Made by a program: the position numbers and the translations under genes
Shown: positions 37,420 to 46,278 of the stretch, in pieces
How positions within the stretch are numbered: the first letter of the stretch is position 1
How the letters are laid out: the number at the start of each line of letters is the position of its first letter
The notes under the pieces: model-generated
Database searches by the model: none
Seen by the model: only the letters and a program-made list of their open reading frames with translations
What the model was told of the DNA's origin: nothing
Assembly (NCBI RefSeq): GCF_900184815.1
Contig: NZ_FXXQ01000016.1
Location: 1-60,943, forward strand
Length of the DNA stretch: 60,943 bases
Source: Boseongicola aestuarii
GTDB lineage: Bacteria; Pseudomonadota; Alphaproteobacteria; Rhodobacterales; Rhodobacteraceae
Direction of reading: 5' to 3'

Positions 37420-38010
37420 CTAGTGCAGCTTCGAGGCCAATGCGATGTTAATACAGACCGAACGATCCCCGTCATCCGTCTCGATCACCCGTCCCGCGGG
37501 CTGGCAATCGATCCCCGTACGACGCGCCAGACGCGGGCTGTGTTCGGGCACAATACCCACCAGCGACGTCGTTCCGAACGTCCGGGCAGACCGTACCATC
37601 TCGTCGATCAAGGCACATTGCACGCGCAACCGCAGCTTCGCGGGAACCGACTCTGAAACGAACACGCGGCTCGACTCCTAGATATGCGGGGCGACCGGCG
37701 CTTCTTCGAACAGCAAATCCTGCGGCAGGCTGGCCAGCAGCCCGTTCTGCGCATCCCGGATCAAGTAGGAATAGATGCCACAGCGCGCCGTCGTCGGTGT
37801 CAGGCGCACACCCGCCAGCACCTGACCGAACTCGTGAACCGCCACCCAACGGCTGGCCGGTGTGTCGTACTGGTCGTACTCCATGCCATCCGCCTGCGGC
37901 AGGTCCCAGTTCTTGTGTTCGATAAATGTCTTATGGCGTGCACGCAGCATGTTTGCGAACAGTTCACCGTGGTTGTGCATGTTGTCAAAAGAGAGAGTCG
38001 TAATTTGCAT
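37420..38010 (-). pseudogene. LuxI-type acyl-homoserine lactone synthase interrupted by an amber codon
   Basis: The single reading frame from 38010 to 37420 (196 sense codons long) encodes a LuxI protein, but codon 111 is TAG (37678-37680). Before it are family residues Arg and Phe in RARHKTF, the NWDLP tryptophan, the Asp pair in EYDQYD and GVRLTPT. After it the frame continues ESSRVFVSES to the end. The family has (V/I)WE..SR here, so TAG most simply replaces TGG (Trp). The truncated product would lack the conserved Glu-x-x-Arg pair and most of the acyl pocket. GGAGG lies 8 bases before the ATG. It follows luxR by 55 bases. Confidence 0.85.
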
Positions 38011-38065
38011 TGGAAGTGCCTCCAGTCAGGGTTGGTTAAAAAACCTGATAGGAAACGAGATCCAC

Positions 38066-38731
38066 TTAGAGCAGTTGGTATTCCCGAGCCTTCTTGAGTG
38101 CCTGAGCCGTCGTACGCGCCCCCAACCGGACACGCACCGATTGAAGTCTGGCCTTGAATGCACTTTCGGAAATCCCGAGTTTTGCTGCCGCGGCAGTATG
38201 CCGATCCCCATCAGCTAGCAAACGCAACGCTTCTTTCTGTGCGCGCGTTAACTCCGTCGGGGGTGCGGCAGCAATGTGCAAATCCTGAACGATCTTCACG
38301 GTGTCGGCAATTTCTTCGTCGGTGAATTCCCGATCGTCTCTGGCAATGCCGACAATCGTGCGCGAAGTGATTGGCCCGTATGACACCACAGCCCCATATA
38401 TCAGCCCGTGCTCACGGGCCTGACCAAGAATGTTGAAAGGATCCGGCAAACGGATCGCACTCCAGCGCGTAGATCCCTTGCCACCCAGCCCCCAAAAAAC
38501 CAGGGGGTCACGCAAGGCATACGCATTCTCGTCATATATTTTGGTCCACGCTTCGTCATACGTTCGCATGTAGATCATCGGCGACGCAAAACGGATGTGG
38601 AGTCCTGCCGAAAATCCCTTGGGTGCCACTCGCGCAAGCGCGTCGAAACCAGCTTCAAGACCCGGACGCCGGGCGTCGCCTGAAACGGGCCCCTTGTGCA
38701 GTGTCTCGTAGGTCTCGTTGTCGCGCCACAT
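38066..38731 (-). CDS. LuxR family autoinducer-binding regulator
   Basis: A 221-residue regulator. The autoinducer-binding domain holds the conserved Trp/Tyr/Asp/Pro/Trp set in AWTKIYDENAYALRDP followed by LVFWGLG and STRW. The C-terminal LuxR-type HTH is LTRAQKEALRLLADGDR then AKLGISESAFKARLQSV. The ATG at 38731 (AAGG 11 bases upstream) is preferred to a GTG at 38764 whose G-run is too close. The partner luxI downstream is interrupted, so the protein may act as a solo receptor. A lux-box-like palindrome lies upstream. Confidence 0.88.
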   Translation of the reverse strand: MWRDNETYETLHKGPVSGDARRPGLEAGFDALARVAPKGFSAGLHIRFASPMIYMRTYDEAWTKIYDENAYALRDPLVFWGLGGKGSTRWSAIRLPDPFNILGQAREHGLIYGAVVSYGPITSRTIVGIARDDREFTDEEIADTVKIVQDLHIAAAPPTELTRAQKEALRLLADGDRHTAAAAKLGISESAFKARLQSVRVRLGARTTAQALKKAREYQLL

Positions 38732-38825
38732 ATGAACGGCTACCTTCGTTATCTTCGCCCGCACCCCTGCGTCGGCTGACGATCAATCCTCACCTTACCC
38801 GTGTCTTAAAGCGAGGTCATGCCCG

Positions 38826-38845
38826 ACCTGTCCAAATAGATAGGT
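38826..38845. promoter_or_regulatory. Lux-box-like palindrome
   Basis: A 20-base imperfect dyad with ends ACCTGT (38826-38831) and ATAGGT (38840-38845), the length and outer bases of LuxR-family operators (ACCTG..CAGGT type). It lies 95 bases upstream of luxR. On the plus strand a TTTAAA (38865-38870) sits where a -10 element would be if the box covered the -35 region. Binding is inferred. Confidence 0.5.
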
Positions 38846-38908
38846 TGTTTCGGCGCTAGTCAACTTTAAAGTGTATTTAGCAAACTCAACTCTCCGATGG
38901 ATATAATC

Positions 38909-39085
38909 ATGGCAAAAGCCGTTCTATGGAGCGACCTGATCGCTTCAGTGCCTGTCGAAACCACGCAAAGCCTTAAGCAATTCTTGTATTTCAGCGAGTT
39001 ACGTACAGGGGCGCCAGACCTTGCTGAACAACGCCTGCTTGAAACTCTTTCCATCACAGTCACCAGACGACGTTACGTCAGCTAA
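38909..39085 (+). CDS. Possible small protein downstream of the lux-box-like site
   Basis: A possible 58-residue protein, MAKAVLWSDLIASVPVETTQ onward, with an in-frame ATG also at 38897. There is no clear ribosome site, and no family was recognised. It ends just before the rplQ terminator. Its only support is its place, 64 bases past a lux-box-like palindrome with a TTTAAA between. It may be spurious. Confidence 0.3.
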   Translation: MAKAVLWSDLIASVPVETTQSLKQFLYFSELRTGAPDLAEQRLLETLSITVTRRRYVS

Positions 39086-39092
39086 AACGCAA

Positions 39093-39115
39093 AAGGGCTG
39101 CCCCTGGCAGCCCTT
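39093..39115 (-). terminator. Terminator of the alpha operon
   Basis: Stem AAGGGCTGCC and GGCAGCCCTT with a 3-base loop; on the minus strand it is followed by TTGCGTTTT. It lies 24 bases past the rplQ stop codon. Confidence 0.85.
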
Positions 39116-39138
39116 CGCATCAGACAGTGGTCTGATTC

Positions 39139-39558
39139 TTATTCTTCTGCAGCTTCTTCTTCTGCAACCCGTGCGCGGTCTCCGGCGCCCTTGGCGTCGA
39201 CGTCGCGGTCGACCAGCTCGATGATCGCCATCGGCGCCATGTCACCATAACGGAAACCAGCCTTCAGAACGCGGGAATAACCGCCCTGACGCTCGGCATA
39301 ACGTGGCCCAAGAACGTCGAACAGCTTCGCCACATAGGCGTCCTGCTTCAACTGCGATGCCGCCTGACGACGCGCGTGCAAATCGCCGCGCTTGCCCAGC
39401 GTGATCAGCTTATCGATGATGCGCTTGAGTTCCTTTGCCTTTGGCAAAGTTGTCTTGATTTGCTCATGTTCGATGAGCGAGCCAGCCATGTTTGCAAAAA
39501 GCGCCTTGCGGTGCTCATGGGTGCGGTTCAGGCGGCGATAGCCTCGTGCGTGACGCAT
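39139..39558 (-). CDS. rplQ: 50S ribosomal protein L17
   Basis: A 139-residue L17: [20 protein letters not shown], then [18 protein letters not shown]. The C-terminus carries a short acidic, alanine-rich tail (EEEAAEE) beyond the usual core. It is the last gene of the rpsM-rpsK-rpoA-rplQ unit; a terminator follows. Confidence 0.97.
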   Translation of the reverse strand: MRHARGYRRLNRTHEHRKALFANMAGSLIEHEQIKTTLPKAKELKRIIDKLITLGKRGDLHARRQAASQLKQDAYVAKLFDVLGPRYAERQGGYSRVLKAGFRYGDMAPMAIIELVDRDVDAKGAGDRARVAEEEAAEE

Positions 39559-39689
39559 GTGTCTTCTCCAAATATGTGCCCTCTACGGGCGGTTTTGCTT
39601 TGTCCGGCCGGCGATGCGTGTCACCGACTCTCCTTGGGGCATGTGCCCGGTCGTCAATGGCGGGCGCTGTCACGCCCGCCACTCAAAGA

Positions 39690-40706
39690 TCAAAACTGAT
39701 CTTCAAATTTCTTGGCCAGATCTTCGATGTTCTCCGGCGGCCATTCCTCGACATCCATGCCAAGGTGCAGACCCATTCCGGACAGCACTTCCTTGATCTC
39801 GTTCAGCGATTTGCGGCCAAAGTTCGGCGTGCGCAGCATTTCTGCTTCGGTCTTCTGAATAAGATCGCCGATGTAGACGATGTTGTCGTTCTTCAGGCAG
39901 TTAGCCGAACGCACCGACAGCTCAAGCTCGTCAACCTTCTTCAGCAGAAGCGGGTTGAACTCAAGACCATCATCATCGCTCTCTGCGCGGGCCGACTCGG
40001 GCTCGTCGAAGTTCACGAAGATCGACAGCTGATCCTGAAGAATGCGCGCCGCGTAAGCAACGGCATCGTCCGGCGTAACCGAACCATCTGTTTCCAGTTT
40101 CAGTGTCAGCTTGTCATAATCAAGAACCTGACCTTCACGTGTGGGCTGAACGTCGTACGAGACCTTCTTCACAGGCGAATAGATCGCATCGACCGGGATC
40201 AGGCCAATCGGCGCGTCCTCGGGGCGGTTCTTGTCGGCAGCAACATAGCCTTTGCCGGTGTTCACGGTCAGTTCGATGAACAGATCAGCGCCGTCATCCA
40301 GGTGGCAGATCACGTGATCCTTGTTCAGGATCTCGATGCCAGCGGTTTCAGTGATGTCACCAGCGGTCACAACCTGTGGACCCTTTGCGGAAATCGACAG
40401 ACGCTTTGGTCCCTCAACTTCCATACGGATCGCAACGCCTTTCAGGTTCAAAACGATGTCCGTGACGTCTTCGCGCACACCAGCAACGCTGGAAAACTCG
40501 TGCAGAACGTTGTCGATCTGAACAGACGTGATAGCCGCGCCCTGAAGCGACGACATCAAAACGCGACGCAGCGCGTTGCCAAGCGTCAGGCCAAAGCCGC
40601 GCTCAAGAGGTTCCGCAACAACAGTGGCGATCCGCGCAGGGTCATTGCCCGGCTTTACGTCCAGTTGCATCGGCTTAATCAGTTCTTGCCAGTTCTTATG
40701 GATCAT
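39690..40706 (-). CDS. rpoA: RNA polymerase alpha subunit
   Basis: A 338-residue alpha subunit. The N-terminal domain dimerises and nucleates polymerase assembly ([20 protein letters not shown]), and the C-terminal domain binds UP elements and activators ([28 protein letters not shown]). The ATG at 40706 is chosen from [12 protein letters not shown] and a GAGGAG site; the frame is open further upstream to 40796. It lies in the usual place between rpsK and rplQ. Confidence 0.97.
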   Translation of the reverse strand: MIHKNWQELIKPMQLDVKPGNDPARIATVVAEPLERGFGLTLGNALRRVLMSSLQGAAITSVQIDNVLHEFSSVAGVREDVTDIVLNLKGVAIRMEVEGPKRLSISAKGPQVVTAGDITETAGIEILNKDHVICHLDDGADLFIELTVNTGKGYVAADKNRPEDAPIGLIPVDAIYSPVKKVSYDVQPTREGQVLDYDKLTLKLETDGSVTPDDAVAYAARILQDQLSIFVNFDEPESARAESDDDGLEFNPLLLKKVDELELSVRSANCLKNDNIVYIGDLIQKTEAEMLRTPNFGRKSLNEIKEVLSGMGLHLGMDVEEWPPENIEDLAKKFEDQF

Positions 40707-40824
40707 GTGGGTCTCCTCAATTCCGGTCCGCGGCCCATGTCCAAGACAGCAGACGCCCCGAGGGTCAAAATAACGACGCCGGGCCTCGACATGCATCGAG
40801 ACCCGACAGCTAGTAACTCAAGCC

Positions 40825-41211
40825 TTAGACGCGGCGGCGCTTAGGTGGGCGGCAGCCGTTGTGGGCAATCGGCGTCACGTCACGGATCGACGTGATGTTG
40901 AAACCAACGGCGGCCAACGCACGAAGTGCTGATTCACGACCCGAACCCGGACCCTGAACTTCCACTTCCAGCGTGCGGACGCCGTGTTCCTGTGCCTTCT
41001 TGCCTGCATCTTCCGCAGCCATCTGAGCGGCGTAAGGTGTCGACTTCCGCGAGCCTTTGAAGCCCATGGTGCCTGCCGACGACCAGGCAATCGCATTGCC
41101 CTGTACGTCCGAGATCAGGATTTTTGTGTTGTTGAAGGATGAATTCACATGAGCAACGCCAGTAGCGATGTTCTTGGAGACCTTCTTCTTGACGCGACGT
41201 TCACGTGCCAT
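40825..41211 (-). CDS. rpsK: 30S ribosomal protein S11
   Basis: A 128-residue S11 with normal ends: basic N-terminus [39 protein letters not shown], and [11 protein letters not shown] at the C-terminus. It is in standard alpha-operon position between rpsM and rpoA. Confidence 0.97.
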   Translation of the reverse strand: MARERRVKKKVSKNIATGVAHVNSSFNNTKILISDVQGNAIAWSSAGTMGFKGSRKSTPYAAQMAAEDAGKKAQEHGVRTLEVEVQGPGSGRESALRALAAVGFNITSIRDVTPIAHNGCRPPKRRRV

Positions 41212-41226
41212 CGGTCAAACCCTCCC

Positions 41227-41595
41227 TTATTTCTTCTTACCGGCAATGGCCTTTGCGGGGCCTTTGCGGGTGCGAGCGTTGGTGTGGGTGCGCTGACCGC
41301 GAACCGGCAGGTTGCGACGGTGGCGCAGGCCACGATAGCAACCAAGGTCCATCAGACGCTTGACGTTCATCTGCACTTCACGGCGCAGGTCGCCTTCAAC
41401 AGTGAAGTTCGCGTCGATGTGCTCGCGGATCGCAAGGACTTCGGCATCGGACAGTTCGTTTACACGACGTGTCTCATCAATGTTTACGGCTTCGCAGATC
41501 GACTTTGCCGAAGCAGGGCCGATTCCGGTGATATAGGTAAGGGCGATTGGAACCCGCTTTGCAGTCGGGATGTTTACGCCGGCAATACGTGCCAC
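41227..41595 (-). CDS. rpsM: 30S ribosomal protein S13
   Basis: A 122-residue S13 starting at a GTG (41595): (V/M)[18 protein letters not shown]. The open frame runs back to 41646, but AAGGAAG 7 bases before the GTG and the family length fix the start. The C-terminus [17 protein letters not shown] is normal. It is the first gene of the alpha unit, now separated from adk by a glycosyltransferase gene and a new promoter. Confidence 0.96.
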   Translation of the reverse strand: MARIAGVNIPTAKRVPIALTYITGIGPASAKSICEAVNIDETRRVNELSDAEVLAIREHIDANFTVEGDLRREVQMNVKRLMDLGCYRGLRHRRNLPVRGQRTHTNARTRKGPAKAIAGKKK

Positions 41596-41617
41596 GTTTG
41601 GACTTCCTTTTCGTTGC

Positions 41618-41678
41618 GGGTCCGTAATGCCGGACCCTTTTTTCACAACGCAAGCCCGAGGCGTGCGGCCACGGGCTT
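41618..41678 (-). promoter_or_regulatory. Structured 5' leader of rpsM
   Basis: Within the roughly 150-base leader between the promoter and rpsM are two perfect 7-base-stem hairpins. One is AAGCCCG/CGGGCTT (41652-41678, 13-base loop) and the other is GGGTCCG/CGGACCC (41618-41637, 6-base loop), the latter ending about 22 bases before the start codon. An autoregulatory role is inferred. Confidence 0.5.
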
Positions 41679-41753
41679 TACGAATCTGATCGGATGGTTT
41701 TCCTGCGGGGAGCGACCCCTGCGTGGTTAACCGATTCTCTTTCGAGATGGCGG

Positions 41754-41782
41754 TATCTAGGGCGTTGCGGCCATGGGGTCAA
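41754..41782 (-). promoter_or_regulatory. Sigma70-type promoter for rpsM-rpsK-rpoA-rplQ
   Basis: On the minus strand TTGACC (41777-41782), 17-base spacer, TAGATA (41754-41759). It lies in the gap between the glycosyltransferase gene and rpsM and would let the alpha genes be transcribed independently of secY-adk. Confidence 0.75.
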
Positions 41783-41827
41783 GGGCGTTCGGGGCGTTTC
41801 GTCTTCCGCCCGATCGCCTGCCAAATC

Positions 41828-42982
41828 TCACCCTCCGCGCGCCAGCCCGACCATTCGTTCAGCCGCGACATCTGAGGGAACAAGTGAAGCCATTTCCGCC
41901 GCCACCAAAGCGCATCGCTCGGCAATATCCTGGTTTTTCATGATCTCCGTCACGGCGTCGGCGACACCCTCTTCAATCGGGTCGGACACCATCAGACCAA
42001 GTCCGGCGCGCTCGGCGCGCCTGGCATTGTCGAACTGGTCCGCGAAAAGCGGCGTGACCACCTGTGGCAAACCCGCGCCGAATCCGCCCAGCAACGTTCC
42101 TGAACCGCCATGACACAGGATCGCCGCTGCATGGGGAAACACTGCGGCCTGCGGAACAAAGCTGCGCACGTCCACATTTCCCGGCACATTCTCAAGTGAA
42201 CTGATGTCAAAATTTGGGCCCACAGTCAGCAGGATCTCGGTATCGGTCTGCGCAAGGGCATCCAGAACCAATTGATAGAGATGTCCCTTTTGGCCAAATC
42301 CCGCAGCAACGGTGCCGAATGTCATATAGACAAGCGGGCGCTCCCCTTTCGGCGTCCAGTCCGTTTCGGGAACCGGTCCACTCGAAGCGGTACTAACGCG
42401 CATGGGCGGGTTGTTTTCGCCAGCTTGAGCATCCCCGTCAAAAGTCTCGGGAAAAGCCGTGAAAACCGGTTCTTCCCAGATCATAGCCTTTGAGTCGCCT
42501 GCGGCGCCGACACCTTCCAACAAGGTCGCAACCGGCTCAACCGCGTAAGAATTGACAAGCTCCTCGAACCCGCAGTTATGGACATTAACGCGGGCGTGCG
42601 GAATGCCATACGCCTCGGCCACCACCAATCCGGCATATTCCACCGACTCGCGCACAATCACATCCGGTCGCCAAGTCTCAACCGCCTGCCTCAGGCCCGG
42701 CATTGATCTCTCGGCAGTCGCACCGGCAAACATCTGAGGGATCGCGATCTTCACCATATCGTCGTCACGCACACCACGGTGCGGCCCCCAAATAGCCTCC
42801 AACTCCGGACCACTCAGGCACTCGAAAACATGGTGCCTGAACCCCGCTTTCGCGATGATCGGCGCACAAGGTTCGGGCGCGGCAATCTGAACGTCATGCC
42901 CAAGTCCGGCCGCAGCCCTGGCATATGGCAAAAGCGGGCGAATATGGCCTTCGCCTTTTGTCGACGTAAAAAGAATGCGCAT
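41828..42982 (-). CDS. UDP-glycosyltransferase-like protein (GT1/MGT family)
   Basis: A 384-residue glycosyltransferase with the GT-B fold. The N-terminal motif is RILFTSTKGEGHIRPLLPYA, and the nucleotide-sugar-binding signature near residues 285-320 is ILCHGGSGTLLGGFGAGLP then LFADQFDNARR. It resembles macrolide and sterol glycosyltransferases; acceptor and sugar are unknown. The ATG at 42982 has GAGG about 7 bases upstream. It is inserted between adk, which ends in a terminator, and rpsM, which has its own promoter. Confidence 0.9.
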   Translation of the reverse strand: MRILFTSTKGEGHIRPLLPYARAAAGLGHDVQIAAPEPCAPIIAKAGFRHHVFECLSGPELEAIWGPHRGVRDDDMVKIAIPQMFAGATAERSMPGLRQAVETWRPDVIVRESVEYAGLVVAEAYGIPHARVNVHNCGFEELVNSYAVEPVATLLEGVGAAGDSKAMIWEEPVFTAFPETFDGDAQAGENNPPMRVSTASSGPVPETDWTPKGERPLVYMTFGTVAAGFGQKGHLYQLVLDALAQTDTEILLTVGPNFDISSLENVPGNVDVRSFVPQAAVFPHAAAILCHGGSGTLLGGFGAGLPQVVTPLFADQFDNARRAERAGLGLMVSDPIEEGVADAVTEIMKNQDIAERCALVAAEMASLVPSDVAAERMVGLARGG

Positions 42983-43004
42983 GACAGCCTCGCCCAATGA
43001 AAAA

Positions 43005-43026
43005 GAGCCGCCAAACGGCGGCCCTT
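43005..43026 (-). terminator. Terminator after adk
   Basis: Stem GCCGCC/GGCGGC (43007-43012 and 43017-43022) with loop AAAC. On the minus strand it is extended by GG and followed by TCTTTTTCATT. It lies 35-55 bases past the adk stop and just before the glycosyltransferase gene. Confidence 0.8.
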
Positions 43027-43060
43027 TGAGAATGTCATGCTTTCTTGCGAAACGGAAACC

Positions 43061-43705
43061 TCACGCGTCCAAAACGCGTGCAATTCCCGCAGCAACTTCG
43101 TCGATCTCGCCCAGCCCCGGCACCCAGCGCAGCTGGCCCTTGGCATGGTAGTAACCGATCAGCGGCGAGGTCTTCTTGTAATACTCCATCAGACGCGTCT
43201 TGAGGCTCTCCTCATTGTCGTCCGCGCGGCGCGTGAATTCCGTACCACCGCAGTTCGAACACTTCCCGTCATCCGGGATCGGTTTGGTGATGTCATTGTA
43301 AACCTCACCACAATCACCGCAGGTCGAGCGCGCTGTGATCCGCGCAACCAGCGCCTTGTCGTTCACTTCCATCGAAATGACGTGGTCCAGCCCCGTTCCG
43401 TGCTTTGCAAGGATATCGTTCAACGCGTCGGCCTGCGCCAGCGTCCGCGGGAACCCGTCAAAGATGAACCCCCCACGTTGATCGCCTTCAAGCTTCTCTT
43501 CGATCAGCCCGATCACAATCGCGTCCGTGACCAACTCTCCCGCGTCCATGATCGCCGCGACCTTCTTGCCCATTGCTGTGCCGGAAGACCGCGCATCGCG
43601 CAGCATGTCCCCGGTCGACAGTTGGATCATATTGCGACCGTCAACCAGAATGCGAGCTTGCGTGCCTTTACCGGCACCCGGTGGCCCGAGCAGGATTATG
43701 TTCAT
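43061..43705 (-). CDS. adk: Adenylate kinase
   Basis: A 214-residue enzyme interconverting AMP, ADP and ATP. P-loop [14 protein letters not shown]-binding [11 protein letters not shown]. The lid has four cysteines ([10 protein letters not shown] and [10 protein letters not shown]), the zinc-binding form more often seen in Gram-positives. It overlaps secY by 4 bases (ATGA), and a terminator follows. Confidence 0.97.
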   Translation of the reverse strand: MNIILLGPPGAGKGTQARILVDGRNMIQLSTGDMLRDARSSGTAMGKKVAAIMDAGELVTDAIVIGLIEEKLEGDQRGGFIFDGFPRTLAQADALNDILAKHGTGLDHVISMEVNDKALVARITARSTCGDCGEVYNDITKPIPDDGKCSNCGGTEFTRRADDNEESLKTRLMEYYKKTSPLIGYYHAKGQLRWVPGLGEIDEVAAGIARVLDA

Positions 43706-45063
43706 CGTCTGTTAGTCCCCCGTGTCTTCCCACCGCGCTTTTTGCCGCGCAGTTGGGACTTCTCAATCAGCCCTTCGTATTGATGAGCCAGAAGATGAGA
43801 CTGGACCTGCTGAATAAAGTCCATACCCACAGAAACAATAATCAGGATCGACGTGCCGCCGAAATAGGCCGTGATCGCAAGGTTCGTGCGCACGATCTCG
43901 GGCATAAGGCACACCAGCGCCAGATAACCCGAGCCCAGCACAAGAATACGATTCACAACGTATTCAAGGTATTCCTCGGTCTTCTTGCCGGGCCGAATAC
44001 CCGGAATAAAGCCGTTTTGGTTCTTCAGGTTCTCGGCCACATCCTCGGGCTTGAAGGCCACGTTGAATGTGTAAAAGTATGTGAAGAACATGATCATGCC
44101 GCCGAAGAACAGCAGATAGAGCGGCTGTCCGGGTCCGAAATAGGCCAGAATCCAGCTCATCACCGGCCCGGCATTACCGCCCGAGAAGGTCGAAAGCGTT
44201 GTAGGCAACAGCAACAAGGACGAAGCAAAGATCGCCGGGATAACACCCGCAGGGTTCACCTTGATCGGCAAGTGCGACGAGCCGCCGTCATAGACCTTCA
44301 TACCCACCTGACGGCGTGGGTACTGAATATGCACCTTCCGCAGACTGCGCTCCATGAAGACCACAAAGACAAGCGTCGCCAGCAGCATCACGACGATACC
44401 CAGAATAACCGCCGTCGACAAAGCGCCCGAACGGCCTTGCGCAAAGAACTGCGCCAAAGCACCGGGAAGCTCCGCGATAATACCGACGTAGATAATCAGC
44501 GAAATACCGTTGCCGACGCCGCGGGCTGTGATCTGCTCACCCAGCCACATAAGGAACATCGTGCCGCCAACCAGCGTGATCACGGTCGATGAGATAAAGA
44601 ACCAGCCGGGGTTGGTCACCAGACCGCCTGCCTGCATCGACACAGCCAGACCATATGCCTGCACTGTTGCCAGGAAAACCGTGCCATACCGCGTGTATTG
44701 CGTTATTTTCCGGCGTCCGTTCTCGCCCTCTTTCTTCAGCTGCTTCAACGGCGCCCACATGGATGCCAGAAGCTGCACGATGATCGAGGCCGAAATATAC
44801 GGCATGATGCCCAGAGCGAAAATGCCCATCCGGCTCAGCGCGCCACCCGTGAACATACCCAAAACGCCGGCGATCCCGCCTGCGGCCTGTTCCATAAAGT
44901 CACGAAGCGCCTGTCCGTCGATGCCGGGGACCGGAATATAGGTGCCGATGCGGTAAACGATCAGAAGGCCGAGGGTGAAAAGCAGGCGTTGCCGCAACTC
45001 GGTCGCTTTTCCAAGCGTTGACCAGCTGACGTTGGCTGCCATTTGCTCTGCTGCGGATGCCAT
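43702..45063 (-). CDS. secY: Protein translocase subunit SecY
   Basis: A 453-residue channel subunit with ten membrane spans. Segments include [56 protein letters not shown], and in the C-terminal half [17 protein letters not shown]. It forms SecYEG for protein export and membrane insertion. It lies between rplO and adk, overlapping the latter. Confidence 0.97.
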   Translation of the reverse strand: MASAAEQMAANVSWSTLGKATELRQRLLFTLGLLIVYRIGTYIPVPGIDGQALRDFMEQAAGGIAGVLGMFTGGALSRMGIFALGIMPYISASIIVQLLASMWAPLKQLKKEGENGRRKITQYTRYGTVFLATVQAYGLAVSMQAGGLVTNPGWFFISSTVITLVGGTMFLMWLGEQITARGVGNGISLIIYVGIIAELPGALAQFFAQGRSGALSTAVILGIVVMLLATLVFVVFMERSLRKVHIQYPRRQVGMKVYDGGSSHLPIKVNPAGVIPAIFASSLLLLPTTLSTFSGGNAGPVMSWILAYFGPGQPLYLLFFGGMIMFFTYFYTFNVAFKPEDVAENLKNQNGFIPGIRPGKKTEEYLEYVVNRILVLGSGYLALVCLMPEIVRTNLAITAYFGGTSILIIVSVGMDFIQQVQSHLLAHQYEGLIEKSQLRGKKRGGKTRGTNRR

Positions 45064-45167
45064 ACATGTCTCTCTTTAATAAAAGCGCCGCCAAACCGGT
45101 TCCCGGATGGCGGCAGCTTGGAAAACCTGTGAGTTATGTAAGCGGCTCATGCGCCGCTCACAAGTCG

Positions 45168-45641
45168 TTACTCAGCCGCCGACGCGGATGTGACCGTCAG
45201 TGATCCACCTGCTTTTTCGACCGCAGCAATTGCGGACTTCGACGCACCTGTCACAGCGATCGTCGCCTTGGCCGAGAACTCACCCTTGGCCAGAACGCGA
45301 ACACCGTCCTTTTTGCGACGGACCAGACCGCTTTCGATCAGTACATCTTCGGTGATGTCTTTCTTGGCGTCGATCTTCTTGTCGTCGATGAACTTCTGGA
45401 TCAGACCAAGGTTCACAACAGCAAATGCCTTGCGGTTCGGCTTGGAAAAGCCGCGCTTTGGCAGACGCTGATAGAGTGGCATCTGGCCACCCTCATATCC
45501 TTTGATCGCAACGCCCGAACGGGACTTCTGGCCTTTGATACCACGTCCACCGGTCTTACCAGTGCCCGAACCCGGACCACGGCCAATGCGTTTACGTTTT
45601 TTGGTAGCACCGGGATTGTCCCGGAGTTCATTCAGTTTCAT
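45168..45641 (-). CDS. rplO: 50S ribosomal protein L15
   Basis: A 157-residue L15. The start is [20 protein letters not shown] at 45641; the frame is open to 45722, but that extension crosses the leader. Glycine-rich [20 protein letters not shown] follows. It is the first gene of the rplO-secY-adk unit, cut off from rpmD by the chemoreceptor insertion. Confidence 0.96.
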   Translation of the reverse strand: MKLNELRDNPGATKKRKRIGRGPGSGTGKTGGRGIKGQKSRSGVAIKGYEGGQMPLYQRLPKRGFSKPNRKAFAVVNLGLIQKFIDDKKIDAKKDITEDVLIESGLVRRKKDGVRVLAKGEFSAKATIAVTGASKSAIAAVEKAGGSLTVTSASAAE

Positions 45642-45739
45642 GTCGCTTCTCCTTGCCGGATGCGGCCCCCAGCGACGGGAGCGGCCGAACACGGCGTTTT
45701 TGATAAGGTTTACGTGACCCATTTTGGGGCCACCGGCGG

Positions 45740-45769
45740 CGTATAGGGGAAGTCGGCGGGGTTTGGCAA
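45740..45769 (-). promoter_or_regulatory. Sigma70-type promoter for rplO-secY-adk
   Basis: On the minus strand TTGCCA (45764-45769), 18-base spacer, TATACG (45740-45745). The start site would be near 45733, giving a leader of about 90 bases before rplO. The hexamers match those upstream of rpmC exactly. Confidence 0.75.
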
Positions 45770-45941
45770 GAGGTATGAAGGTGGACTTGCGGCTTTTGAA
45801 GTGGCGTAGACGAGGAAAGTCACGCCGTACGGACAGAAAGTGACTCGCTATCGCCGATCCAAACGGTTCCCGTGTATCCGTAGTTCTGGCTTAAGCTTCG
45901 CGTTAGGCACATTTTAAGCCCTATGGGCAATTAAGCCTTCC

Positions 45942-46277
45942 ATGAACCACTCTATAGCTTGGTATCTTGCGATCGCCTGTCTCACATTGCTCGTGAGCCC
46001 TTTGGCAATTGTTTCGTCGCAAGCCGGTCAGGCTGACCCCGCCGATCTCTACATAATCGTTGATGGCGGCGGATCATCGCTTTCCCAGAGGAATTTGATC
46101 TCTTACGGCGCAAGTGAGGTCGGCCCATTCCGTGGTCTTCTTGCCAAAATGATACATGCCCCACCCTCCTCCAGAACTCTGCTTTTGCAGGCGGGCTACG
46201 TCATGGTGCCGGCAAGCACTCTGGCCGCGATTTGCGGGATCACCAAGGACCGCACAACTCTCACAAGGAAGAATTAA
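45942..46277 (+). CDS. Hypothetical exported protein upstream of the chemoreceptor pseudogene
   Basis: A 111-residue protein with an N-terminal hydrophobic stretch (WYLAIACLTLLVSPLAIV) that could be a signal peptide or anchor, then ADLYIIVDGGGSSLSQRN and, near the end, AGYVMVPASTLAAICGI. No family was recognised. No clear ribosome site precedes the ATG. Its stop codon is one base before the chemoreceptor ATG, which suggests an operon. It lies on the plus strand against the ribosomal genes. Confidence 0.55.
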   Translation: MNHSIAWYLAIACLTLLVSPLAIVSSQAGQADPADLYIIVDGGGSSLSQRNLISYGASEVGPFRGLLAKMIHAPPSSRTLLLQAGYVMVPASTLAAICGITKDRTTLTRKN

Positions 46278-46278
46278 A

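Noticed and set aside
37420-37665. Second half of luxI as an independent gene
   Set aside because: It is in the same frame as the first half, continues family sequence without a gap, and has no ribosome site of its own.
39492-40844. A 450-codon plus-strand frame opposite rplQ and rpoA
   Set aside because: It is antisense to strongly conserved genes and has no family features; a by-product of GC-rich codon use.
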